This document shows positions 1 through 8,836 of a stretch of 58,341 nucleotides of DNA, piece by piece. The stretch covers positions 1 to 58,341 of the forward strand of contig CANRDE010000004.1 of the NCBI GenBank assembly GCA_947629325.1. The letters run 5' to 3'. The number at the start of each line of letters is the position of its first letter. Position 1 is the stretch's first letter. The DNA is from an uncultured Bacilli bacterium (lineage in GTDB: Bacteria; Bacillota_I; Bacilli_A; RF39; UBA660). The notes under the pieces are model-generated. The model was not told the origin of the DNA and searched no databases. It worked only from the letters and a program-made list of their open reading frames with translations. Both the position numbers and the translations under genes were made by a program.

Positions 1-378
<378 letters not shown>

Positions 379-491
379 AAAAAGATTTTTATATTAAATC
401 TTATTGAATGTTTTTCCTAAGCTACTCAAAATTGACTTTTTACTTAGTTTTCAAAGATCATTTTCGCACCCTTTTTCCGGTGTGCATTAGT

Positions 492-520
492 AATATACCA
501 AATCAAAAATCAATTGTCAA
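492..520 (-). promoter_or_regulatory. rRNA promoter (sigmaA type)
   Basis: Minus strand TTGACA (515-520), 17-nt spacer, TATATT (492-497), upstream of the 16S; the leader contains TGATCTTTGAAAACTAAG, typical of Firmicutes pre-16S leaders. Confidence 0.85.
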
Positions 521-616
521 CAAAAATTTTACATTTTTTTGCATTTTTTTTAATTTTACGTTTTTTTGCTGTTTTTCCCTTAATTATTTGGCTTATTACC
601 ATTATATATATATGAA

Positions 617-651
617 AAAATAACAAATAAATTACTAATATTTGTTATTTT
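617..651 (-). terminator. Hairpin terminator containing the DUF402 stop codon
   Basis: AAAATAACAAATA (617-629) pairs with TATTTGTTATTTT (639-651); stop codon at 645-647. Confidence 0.6.
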
Positions 652-1181
652 ATCAATTCTCTATACATTTCTAGATACTTGTTTACAATTTTTATATCAA
701 ATGGACCCTCATTATTTTGCTTCATTTTAATTAGCTCTTCTAATTCTTTATTTATAATGAATTCTAATTCTTTAGAATAATGCATAATTTTTTTGTGATA
801 TTTATATTCATTTTTATCTAAAATACGATAACCACCGTCCGGAAAAACTCGCAAATCCAAATCATAATCTATATACTTTAGCACACCGTCATCCCATATG
901 TACGGCGATGCAATATTACAATAATAAAATAACCCGAATTCTTTAAACTGTGCCATTATATTAAACCAATGATGTTTATAATATATTATAATTGCCGGTT
1001 CTTTTGTACGATGACCACGCCCATCTTCTTCGATTAACATGGTTTTATAATTGCCGCAAATTAAATAATCATTAGTCTCTTCTATAACTACCGACTCTTC
1101 ACAAATACTATTAATATGCCCATTATGTTTATAACAATGGAGCTGAAATTTATCACCCATTTTATGCATAATCCGAACCAT
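645..1181 (-). CDS. DUF402 family protein (YgaC/nucleoside tri-/diphosphatase-like)
   Basis: 178 aa; DUF402-like motifs (RTKEPAIIIYYKHHWFNIMAQFKEFGLFYYCNIASPYIWDDGVLKYIDYDLDLRVFPDG). Confidence 0.75.
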   Translation of the reverse strand: MVRIMHKMGDKFQLHCYKHNGHINSICEESVVIEETNDYLICGNYKTMLIEEDGRGHRTKEPAIIIYYKHHWFNIMAQFKEFGLFYYCNIASPYIWDDGVLKYIDYDLDLRVFPDGGYRILDKNEYKYHKKIMHYSKELEFIINKELEELIKMKQNNEGPFDIKIVNKYLEMYRELIK

Positions 1182-1243
1182 CTCTTAATATGAGTATACT
1201 ATATATTAAAATTTGAGACAAGAAAAAAAGGTTATGTTTTAAC

Positions 1244-2392
1244 CTAACTCAATAACTCCATGGCTTTTTCTATTTGGGTGTCATATAACTCGGTTTTCGA
1301 ATATATAACATCATAATCAGGATAAATTCCGATTCCGTCGATGCAAATATCATTAGGGGTTAACCATTCCGCAGTAGTATATTTTACTGAATCCCCATTA
1401 CTAAGTTTAGATACTTGTTGAACTTTTCCTTTGCCATAGCTCTTTGAACCTACTATGGTAGCGCCATAACTATCTTTAAGGGCAGATGCTAAAATCTCAG
1501 CCGCCGAAGCAGAATTATTATTTATAAGAACAACTATAGGATACTCCCTTTTTTCTTCGGTATCGTCTTTAAAAGATTCTTTATTATTGCTAGTCTTTAA
1601 AGAATAAATAATCTTGCCTTTTTCTAAAAAAAGTCCTGTTGTTTCTTGGGCAGCGTTTAAATACCCACCGGCATTATCACGAACATCAATTATTAAAGAA
1701 GTAATTCCAGCATTTTCTAATTCTTTTAAACCGGTCTCTACTTGATCAGCCAAATTTTCCGAAAATTTGCCAATGGAAATATAACCAATTGAAGTATTAT
1801 CTAACACTTTATAATCTATTGCTGTATTGGTCAATTTGGTTTTAATAATACTAAAATGCAAATCTTCGCCATTACGGGAAACATCAACTTCAATTGTATC
1901 ATTATTACTTTGTTTTATAATTTCAGCAATTGCTGTACTATCTTTTAATTCAACATTAACACCATTTAAATTAATTATTAAGTCTCCGGCCATTAATCCC
2001 GCATCAGCAGCTGGAGAAGGAGAAGTTACTTTGCTTATTCTATTTCCCTCTATGGTTACTCCTATTCCGTAATAAGTAGCAGATAATTCATCTAATATTT
2101 CTTGGTATTCATTATCATCTAAATAAGTAGTATATTTATCACCTAAAAAATTTAACATACCTTCTTCGGCAGCATTTAACATTCCTTTTTTATCTATATC
2201 ATCGTAATACTTTGATAACAAAGTCTCATAAACATCTATAAATTCTTGTAAATCTTCATCATTAATATTTTTATTTATATTAGCAGAAGAACTATTTAAC
2301 ATAATTACTCCTGTCGCAACGCTCGAAATTACGGCTGTTAAAATAATAACAATTATAATTCCTAACAATCCAAAACCATAATTTTTTTTCAT
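1244..2392 (-). CDS. S41 family C-terminal processing peptidase with PDZ domain
   Basis: N-terminal TM; PDZ (YYGIGVTIEG...SPAADAGLMAGDLIINLNG); S41 catalytic motif NNNSASAAEILASALKD and GSKSYGKGKVQ. Confidence 0.93.
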   Translation of the reverse strand: MKKNYGFGLLGIIIVIILTAVISSVATGVIMLNSSSANINKNINDEDLQEFIDVYETLLSKYYDDIDKKGMLNAAEEGMLNFLGDKYTTYLDDNEYQEILDELSATYYGIGVTIEGNRISKVTSPSPAADAGLMAGDLIINLNGVNVELKDSTAIAEIIKQSNNDTIEVDVSRNGEDLHFSIIKTKLTNTAIDYKVLDNTSIGYISIGKFSENLADQVETGLKELENAGITSLIIDVRDNAGGYLNAAQETTGLFLEKGKIIYSLKTSNNKESFKDDTEEKREYPIVVLINNNSASAAEILASALKDSYGATIVGSKSYGKGKVQQVSKLSNGDSVKYTTAEWLTPNDICIDGIGIYPDYDVIYSKTELYDTQIEKAMELLS

Positions 2393-2456
2393 TCAAATCA
2401 CGTCCTAGTATAATAATTTTATCATGACATCCAAAAAAAAGAAAGCTGTAAAAAGC

Positions 2457-3035
2457 TTACTTTAAAATATCCTTAATTTTTTCGTAATCTTCAATATATT
2501 GCTTTATTTTTCCCTCTTTAACTTGCAATAAAGTTATCTCCCCAAAATCGAAATCATCTATTTTAGTAGCTTTAGGATTACTAATATTATCATTATTAAC
2601 ATTATAATATTTACTATTCAATTTATTACTTAAATCGCAGGTATAAACTTTTATCAAATCATCACTATCACTATGTTTTTCATTATATAATGATAATAAA
2701 GTTGAATATTTTATAGAGTTATCATTACTTGCATCATATATTAATACATAATAATTGTCGTAAGGACGATTTAATATAGTTCCAACACTAACAATATCAT
2801 AATTAATATTTCCCGTATTAATATTTGAATTTTCGGTTTCTTTTTTATTTTTTGTAACAAAGTCAGTGGCAAAATAAATGCCTCCAATTAAAACGGCAAT
2901 AACTAATACAATAATAAAGAATTTTTTTAGATTAACTTCTTCTTCCGAACTAGAATCAAACTTTGAACCTTTTAATTTTTTTATTTTCTTATTGTCACTC
3001 ATTAATGGATTTTCTTTTAATTTCGCTTTTTTCAT
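2457..3035 (-). CDS. Membrane-anchored protein of unknown function
   Basis: 192 aa, one N-terminal TM (FFIIVLVIAVLIGGIYFA), small extracytoplasmic domain. Confidence 0.7.
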   Translation of the reverse strand: MKKAKLKENPLMSDNKKIKKLKGSKFDSSSEEEVNLKKFFIIVLVIAVLIGGIYFATDFVTKNKKETENSNINTGNINYDIVSVGTILNRPYDNYYVLIYDASNDNSIKYSTLLSLYNEKHSDSDDLIKVYTCDLSNKLNSKYYNVNNDNISNPKATKIDDFDFGEITLLQVKEGKIKQYIEDYEKIKDILK

Positions 3036-3155
3036 TTTTTAAACCCTCCACAATTTTTATTATACCCAAAACTACTTTTAAAAGCAACAAAAGAGTTTTA
3101 CAAAAGAAAAAAACATATGTTATTACCTACTTAAATATAGATAATTCATATATTT

Positions 3156-4271
3156 TTATTTAACATTTGATACTAAAGTTGAATTTCCTAATGAATTAGC
3201 AATCAACTGCATATCAGCTACGGTCAGCTCGGTGCTGGCTAAATAATAAGAAATATCATTTACATCCCAACTTAGACTATTGGCACTTAGAGCCCCTATT
3301 GTTTCTGATAATAGTAATGGCTCTCCATAGACAGGAATAATTTCCATATCGTTATTAGCAATAGTTGGCTCTTCAATTAACACAAAGTTTTTTTCTCCAC
3401 TAAATGTTAAAATAACTCGATTGCCACTAGCAGTTTCTATTGTTTCGGAACTGGTTAAATAAGTATTGCTAGGTATATACAAAGGATATATGATGTTTTC
3501 GATATTAGTTGTTTCAGATTCCTTTACCCCATCGGTATTTTCTGAACTATCTTGATTACTGTTTTCTTGTTCACATTTATTTACGTCGCTATTATTTATA
3601 CTTTCATTATTAGAATCAGTAGCTGAATCATTTTTATTGGGATCAGGTTCAGTTGCTTTAACATAATCCTCTAATCTAAAATCTTTGTCTTTTAAGCCCG
3701 CTTTCAAATTTATTGTGTCAAATGTAACCTTAATTTTTATAATATCTTTATCATTATATACTTCTACTTTTTCAATTTCTTTTTTGTTATTCAAATATAT
3801 TTTTTGATATTTTAATTCATTATTATTTGGATAATTTACAGTTGTTTTGATTATGTAGCCATTGTCATCCTCAATAACTTCGACATTTTTATCATTATTA
3901 ATATCTAAAATTAAACTTCCCAATAAATATGCTTGACTTGAATTTCCTGGCCATTCGCTTTGAAATTTAAAGCTTTTATTTAAAGCCGGAGTAATAACAT
4001 AAATATCTTCATTATTCTTTAATATAATTTGTTCATGATTATTAGTTTGATTAACCAAAATTACTTTATAATAATTATCTTTTAAATAATAACTTTCTAA
4101 ACTATAAGTAAAAGTTTCTTCATCATTACTTATTTCCATATTTCCCGTAACTTTGTAAGACTTTGCGCTTTCTACACTTTTCTTAAAGTCCTTTAGAACA
4201 TCTTCAGGGGTTCCTTTACCACAGCTGCATAGTAAAAATGCTAAACACAATATAACTCCTATTTTTTTCAA
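3156..4271 (-). CDS. LolA-like lipoprotein (YdcC-like)
   Basis: Lipobox LCSCG; LolA-like fold pattern (SAKSYKVTGNMEIS...YYLKDNYYKVILVNQ). Confidence 0.7.
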   Translation of the reverse strand: MKKIGVILCLAFLLCSCGKGTPEDVLKDFKKSVESAKSYKVTGNMEISNDEETFTYSLESYYLKDNYYKVILVNQTNNHEQIILKNNEDIYVITPALNKSFKFQSEWPGNSSQAYLLGSLILDINNDKNVEVIEDDNGYIIKTTVNYPNNNELKYQKIYLNNKKEIEKVEVYNDKDIIKIKVTFDTINLKAGLKDKDFRLEDYVKATEPDPNKNDSATDSNNESINNSDVNKCEQENSNQDSSENTDGVKESETTNIENIIYPLYIPSNTYLTSSETIETASGNRVILTFSGEKNFVLIEEPTIANNDMEIIPVYGEPLLLSETIGALSANSLSWDVNDISYYLASTELTVADMQLIANSLGNSTLVSNVK

Positions 4272-4376
4272 CTTACCACTTTCCTTTTCTATTTTAAATA
4301 TATTTACGAAAGCTTTAAATATTCATGTATATTTAATTAAATTTAAGACATAATACTAGTAAAGGTGAGTGAGTTG

Positions 4377-4583
4377 ATGGAAACATTTCAAAAAGCAACA
4401 TTAATATTTACAGTTATTGGTGCCATAAATTGGGGCTTAATAGGTTTCTTTGATTTTAACTTAGTAGAAACATTATTCGGTGCTGAATCTATGCTACCAA
4501 AAATTGTTTATGCAATTGTTGGTATTTGTGGTTTAATTAATATTGGTATATTATTTAACCATTTTGAATGCAAAGAAAAATAG
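4377..4583 (+). CDS. DUF378 family membrane protein
   Basis: AINWGLIGFFDFNLVETLFG...IVYAIVGICGL is typical of DUF378. The ORF opens at GTG 4365, but ATG 4377 follows AAAGGTGA and is a likely start. Confidence 0.85.
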   Translation: METFQKATLIFTVIGAINWGLIGFFDFNLVETLFGAESMLPKIVYAIVGICGLINIGILFNHFECKEK

Positions 4584-4600
4584 TCATTTGACTATTTTTC
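4575..4600. terminator. Bidirectional palindromic terminator between convergent genes
   Basis: GAAAAATAGTCAT/TTGACTATTTTTC; includes both stop codons (4581-4583 plus, 4592-4594 minus). Confidence 0.75.
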
Positions 4601-5101
4601 TTTTTTAAATATTGTAATAATTTTTCCCACAAAATATATAATATCGTTACTTTTCTTGACTGCTATTTTTTTACCTATAGCTTTACCTCCTACAGTTAAA
4701 GCTGATATGATAGAAGCAAAAATGACATTAAATAAGGAAAGATTATTATTTGCACATAGATTAATAACCAAAATGGTTACCAAACTACCACTTATAATAC
4801 CACACACGTCCCCCACAACATCATTGCAAAAACTTGATACAACACTGGCATTTTTAGCTAATCGAATTGCTTCTTTTGCCCCTTTTAACTTTTGACTAGC
4901 TCTTGAATGAAGAACTTTTGTTTCACAGCTTAAAACTGCAGTCCCAATTAAATCAAAAATGATTCCCACCATGACAATCATAATAATACAAAGCATTAAA
5001 ACAATATTATTTAATTTACCTAAATAATTAGCAAGTATACTAAAAAATATTGCTAAAAAAAAGGTTAAGAAAAAGACCTTAACAGTCCAATTATTTTTCA
5101 T
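4592..5101 (-). CDS. Membrane protein, CorB/DUF21-like N-terminal region
   Basis: 169 aa, multiple TM segments; AVLSCETKVLHSRASQKLKGAKEAIRLAKNASVVSSFCNDVVGDVCGIISG resembles Clostridia proteins annotated CorB-like. Confidence 0.5.
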   Translation of the reverse strand: MKNNWTVKVFFLTFFLAIFFSILANYLGKLNNIVLMLCIIMIVMVGIIFDLIGTAVLSCETKVLHSRASQKLKGAKEAIRLAKNASVVSSFCNDVVGDVCGIISGSLVTILVINLCANNNLSLFNVIFASIISALTVGGKAIGKKIAVKKSNDIIYFVGKIITIFKKEK

Positions 5102-5149
5102 ATAACTCCTAAAAAAATAAATATGGTATATTATAAATCAATTTTATGG

Positions 5150-5598
5150 TTTAGGTCGAGTTGAATTTCTCTATTTCCTACTAAAAGTTACCCGTTAGCG
5201 ATTTCTCTTTAAAGGAAACAATTAAATGTTGCCATTTTAATTACTCGATTGCCACTTAATCCATACTTTAATACTTATAATATGTACATTCTAGAGATTT
5301 TCTCAAACACACAGGGATTGTTCTTATTCGCTTTTGCAATAATGATTTCAACTCATGATTACAATTAATCGTGTATTTCATCAAGTATTCCACAGTATCA
5401 CGCACGACAAGAAAAATTTACTAAGACGCAATTTAAGGAGTTTAGTTATATGCCATTATAACGTTCCTTAAACTTTAAATCATATACTCACCCTAACCTG
5501 GGCGGAAAAAGCAAATACATGAAGTGTCAAATTCTATTAGTAGATTTTTAGCCCTACCTTCAAACAATATGTGTGACTAGAATAATGCACCACATCAC
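5150..5598 (-). ncRNA. Candidate large structured noncoding RNA (class not recognised), or a very long structured leader of the 4592..5101 gene
   Basis: No ORF of 60 aa or more in the supplied track between 5101 and 5766; perfect sigmaA promoter upstream; internal helices include TTTAAGGA/TCCTTAAA (5432-5439/5465-5472) enclosing GTTATA/TATAAC (5445-5450/5457-5462), TCGTG/CACGA (5369-5373/5403-5407), TTTCCT/AGGAAA (5174-5179/5213-5218) and ATGTG/CACAT (5569-5573/5591-5595). Ends are approximate. Confidence 0.6.
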
Positions 5599-5604
5599 GC
5601 AATA

Positions 5605-5633
5605 ATTATAGCAAAAATAACATAAAATGTCAA
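5605..5633 (-). promoter_or_regulatory. Perfect-consensus sigmaA promoter for the candidate ncRNA
   Basis: Minus strand TTGACA (5628-5633), 17-nt spacer, TATAAT (5605-5610); predicted start near 5598. Confidence 0.85.
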
Positions 5634-5710
5634 ATTCACGTCAAAATTATTCTTATATTTATATTATACTTGATTTTTTCCAAAAAATGACTTCATTATT
5701 ATCTTATTTA

Positions 5711-5768
5711 AAAAAGAGACTAATTTAAAGTGTCTACTTTTACTTGATACTTTAAATAATCTCTTTTA
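5711..5768 (-). terminator. cdaR terminator hairpin
   Basis: AAAAGAGACTAATTTAAAGTGTC pairs with GATACTTTAAATAATCTCTTTT across a short loop; the stop codon 5766-5768 lies at the base. Confidence 0.75.
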
Positions 5769-7178
5769 ATCTTTTGTAATTTTAATTGTAATAGTATTAG
5801 TTACTTCATAATTTACTAATGGATTATTATTATCTATTTTAACTTGTAAATCATAAGTACCTTCGCCTAAACCAGCTAAGTCTACATAAGGTTTTATACT
5901 ACTTGCATCTATACTATCTATATTAGACCTTACTCCTTTAACTTGAACTGACGTTACTTTATTTGAAATAATATTTGCACTATAACCATTAGCTAGATTT
6001 TTACTATCAATATTAGATACTTCAATAGTTTTTTGTTCTTCGTCTCCAAAAGAAACGGTTATTGTAGCATTTTTAACACTTAGATCTCTAACTCCAGTTG
6101 GCTTACTAATAACTACACTATAATTTTTAACAGAATCGGCGCCTAATCCATCAACATTAATTGTTACTGGTACTGAGGTTATATCTTTAATATCATCTTC
6201 ATCACCATATATATCAACAGTATAATTAGCACTATTATTTATTAATATAGAAGCAATCGCTTTGCCGGCTACTAATTTACCAGTGGTAGTAACAGATAAT
6301 GGTACAGTTGTTTTGTAACTAGTTAAAACCAAAGTTCCAGTTAAAGTTTTGGGAACTATTTCGATATTCTTAACTATTTCTCCATTTTTGTTATAAGCTA
6401 CTAAAGGAATATTTCGTAATTCGTATGTACCAGCTTCGGTATACTTCTCTTCGTTTTTGCTTTCTTCACTATTATTTTTACTAGCTAAAGATACCAATGC
6501 TTTTATTGAGGAAATCTCATCAATGGCTTCTTGACTGCCTTTAACAACTACTTCACTACTGTCTAGAGAAACACTGGAAACACTTAATTTTTTATCTAGT
6601 TCATCTTGGCCTACTAAATCATATGTTACCGATTTAACTTCGCTTACTTTATCAGATATTTTAACATTTAAGTAAGAAGGATCCAAAATATAATCAACAG
6701 AATCTATGGATTTAGAATAAGTGAAATAAGCCCGATAAGTTCCAGATTCAGTATATTTAGCCAAATTAAGTTCTACTTCGAATTCCCCAAGTTGTTTGGC
6801 TAAGTAAATATCACTTTTCTTCCCAGCAATAGTTATATCTACTGTTTCGGGAACATTTTCAACAACAAATGCCTCTTCATTAAAAATTACATTAACAGGT
6901 ACATTTTTAATTATTTCTGCTTCCGTATCTATTAAACTTATTACTTTGTTATCAATTAATAAAAAACAGACAATTGCTAAAACCAAAGAAAGAATTATTA
7001 AAAAATGTGGTCTATTTAATAGTTTATTTAATCCGGAATTATTACCACTAAAATACCGAGAAATATTATATACTAAACGACTTAATGGCATAATTATAAT
7101 TTTATCAATTAATTTTAAAAATGCCTCTACAAGGGTAAAGATTATTCTCCCAATCTTTTTTAGAAACTTACTCATCAT
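5766..7178 (-). CDS. cdaR: YbbR-domain protein, regulator of diadenylate cyclase
   Basis: N-terminal TM, YbbR repeats, immediately downstream of cdaA. ORF opens at 7241 but internal ATGs at 7178/7175 fit the cdaA stop at 7168 better. Confidence 0.88.
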   Translation of the reverse strand: MMSKFLKKIGRIIFTLVEAFLKLIDKIIIMPLSRLVYNISRYFSGNNSGLNKLLNRPHFLIILSLVLAIVCFLLIDNKVISLIDTEAEIIKNVPVNVIFNEEAFVVENVPETVDITIAGKKSDIYLAKQLGEFEVELNLAKYTESGTYRAYFTYSKSIDSVDYILDPSYLNVKISDKVSEVKSVTYDLVGQDELDKKLSVSSVSLDSSEVVVKGSQEAIDEISSIKALVSLASKNNSEESKNEEKYTEAGTYELRNIPLVAYNKNGEIVKNIEIVPKTLTGTLVLTSYKTTVPLSVTTTGKLVAGKAIASILINNSANYTVDIYGDEDDIKDITSVPVTINVDGLGADSVKNYSVVISKPTGVRDLSVKNATITVSFGDEEQKTIEVSNIDSKNLANGYSANIISNKVTSVQVKGVRSNIDSIDASSIKPYVDLAGLGEGTYDLQVKIDNNNPLVNYEVTNTITIKITKD

Positions 7179-7986
7179 CTTCACCACTTTCGTTTTCTTC
7201 TGCTTCAAAGAACACTTCATTTTTAGGACTAAGTTCTTCAATTAATTTCATCCTAAATTCATCTAAACTTAAATTGTAATTAAGTTCATTATTACATGCT
7301 ATGGAAATTCTACCATTTTCTTCAGAAACTATTAAAGCCACTGCATCACTTTCCTCGGCAATTCCTAAAGCAGCTCTATGACGAGTTCCTAATCTTTTAG
7401 AAATGTTAGGATTCATACTTGTTTTAAATACGGCTCCAGCGCAAGTAATACGATCCCCCTGTATAATTACGCCTCCATCGTGCATAGGAGAGTTAGGGAA
7501 AAATATAGTTTCTAATAAATCATCAGTTAAATCAGCATAAACTTTAGTAGAGTTTTTAATATATTCTTGTAAAGATATTTCCCTTTCAATTACAATTAAA
7601 GCTCCAATTCTATTCTTTTTAAAATATTCAACTGCTTTCATAATTTCAAAAACAACTTTTTCTCTTTCATCAACAGTTAAAATTTTATGCCTACCAAGTA
7701 ATTGGGTTCTACCAATAGATTCTAAAACACTTCTAATTTCAGGTTGAAATATAACAATAATAGCTAGTGGACCCCATGCTACTAAGTATTCCAACAAAAC
7801 ACCTACTGTATATAAATTTAATAAATCACTTAAGATTTTAATAATTAATATTACTACTACACCTTTTACTATTAAAACCATTTTTATATTGTTTTTAACA
7901 TTTTTTAAAATATAATAAAAAGCAAGCCATACGATACTAATATCAATAATTTTGGTTATAACATTCCATATAGCTGTTAAATTCAT
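7168..7986 (-). CDS. cdaA: Diadenylate cyclase
   Basis: DAC motifs MHDGGVIIQGDRITCAGAVF and GTRHRAALGIAEESDAVALIVSEENGRIS. Confidence 0.97.
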   Translation of the reverse strand: MNLTAIWNVITKIIDISIVWLAFYYILKNVKNNIKMVLIVKGVVVILIIKILSDLLNLYTVGVLLEYLVAWGPLAIIVIFQPEIRSVLESIGRTQLLGRHKILTVDEREKVVFEIMKAVEYFKKNRIGALIVIEREISLQEYIKNSTKVYADLTDDLLETIFFPNSPMHDGGVIIQGDRITCAGAVFKTSMNPNISKRLGTRHRAALGIAEESDAVALIVSEENGRISIACNNELNYNLSLDEFRMKLIEELSPKNEVFFEAEENESGEDDE

Positions 7987-8046
7987 AAATTCACTCCTTT
8001 TATCATTGCTTTTCTATTATAGCAAATTTTTTGCAAAATAAAAAGT

Positions 8047-8069
8047 CCCTATGAACTTATTCATGAGGG
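8047..8069 (-). terminator. Hairpin terminator with stop codon in the loop
   Basis: CCCTATGAA/TTCATGAGGG with loop CTTA that includes stop 8057-8059. Confidence 0.6.
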
Positions 8070-8371
8070 GCTTCTCCTTTATCGACATCAGAAGAAACAT
8101 TTTCTAGTATTGTTTGATCAGATAATTCAATACTTTTACTTTCTGGATTAATATTTTTCGATTTATTAACCATATCTGCTAAGCTTTTTGTTTCTTCTAC
8201 TTTTATATTTTCCAGTGATTCTTCTTCAATGGCTTCTTCGCTTAATTTCATTAAATCTTTTTTATTTCTTTTGCTATCATGAATATATCCTATTAATGCA
8301 AATAATAAAATTATTGTAATTGTTAAAAACCAAGCATAATTATTTCCTATAAATTCAATAATCTTTTCCAT
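8057..8371 (-). CDS. Small membrane-anchored protein of unknown function
   Basis: 104 aa with TM WFLTITIILLFALIGYI and an acidic tail. Confidence 0.65.
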   Translation of the reverse strand: MEKIIEFIGNNYAWFLTITIILLFALIGYIHDSKRNKKDLMKLSEEAIEEESLENIKVEETKSLADMVNKSKNINPESKSIELSDQTILENVSSDVDKGEAPHE

Positions 8372-8416
8372 AAATCCTCCTATTAAATTATATAAGCATC
8401 TAAATTATTTATGATT

Positions 8417-8836
8417 TCATTTTTCTATTTTTTTTAAGTCTCTTTCTTTTATTGCTTCCCTTTTATCATAATTTTTCTTTCCTCGACATATACCAATACT
8501 TATTTTTATTAAATTCTTTTTCAAATAAGCTTTAATTGGTATTAAAGTATAGCCTTCTTTCTTAGAAAGTTCTTCTAATTTTAATATTTCTTTTTTATGT
8601 AATAATAATTTTCGCTCTCTTCTTTCATCATGATTAAATATATTTCCTTCATCATATTTTGCTATATACATATTTATTATAAAAGCTTCATTATTTTTAA
8701 TTCTTACATAAGTATCTTTTAAATCAGCCGATCCTTTTCTTAAAGACTTAATTTCCGTTCCCGTCAAAACAATACCCGATTCAATTTCATCCTCAATATA
8801 ATAGTCAAATTTTGCCTTTTTATTTATTATTTCCAT
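8417..8836 (-). CDS. smpB: SsrA-binding protein SmpB
   Basis: NKKAKFDYYIEDEIESGIVLTGTEIKSLRKGSADLKDTYV...KKEGYTLIPIKAYLKK...GKKNYDKREAIKERD. Confidence 0.97.
   Translation of the reverse strand: MEIINKKAKFDYYIEDEIESGIVLTGTEIKSLRKGSADLKDTYVRIKNNEAFIINMYIAKYDEGNIFNHDERRERKLLLHKKEILKLEELSKKEGYTLIPIKAYLKKNLIKISIGICRGKKNYDKREAIKERDLKKIEK

Noticed and set aside
408-623. 71-aa plus-strand ORF upstream of the 16S gene
   Set aside because: Lies antisense to the rRNA leader and promoter, very low complexity (Phe-rich from T runs), no RBS or known motif.
1827-2072. Many antisense ORFs in the track (e.g. 1827..2072, 10360..10671, 26259..26576, 36729..37181, 54228..54422)
   Set aside because: They are fully opposite well-supported conserved genes and have no protein family signatures; they reflect long open antisense frames.
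5150-5598. Calling the candidate RNA tmRNA (it is near smpB), RNase P RNA, 6S or SRP RNA
   Set aside because: No GGGG...TTCGAC 5' tRNA-like end, no ALAA-type tag frame, no GAGGAAAGTCC/ACAGAAA RNase P core, no GGAAGCAGC SRP motif; length is also wrong for 6S.
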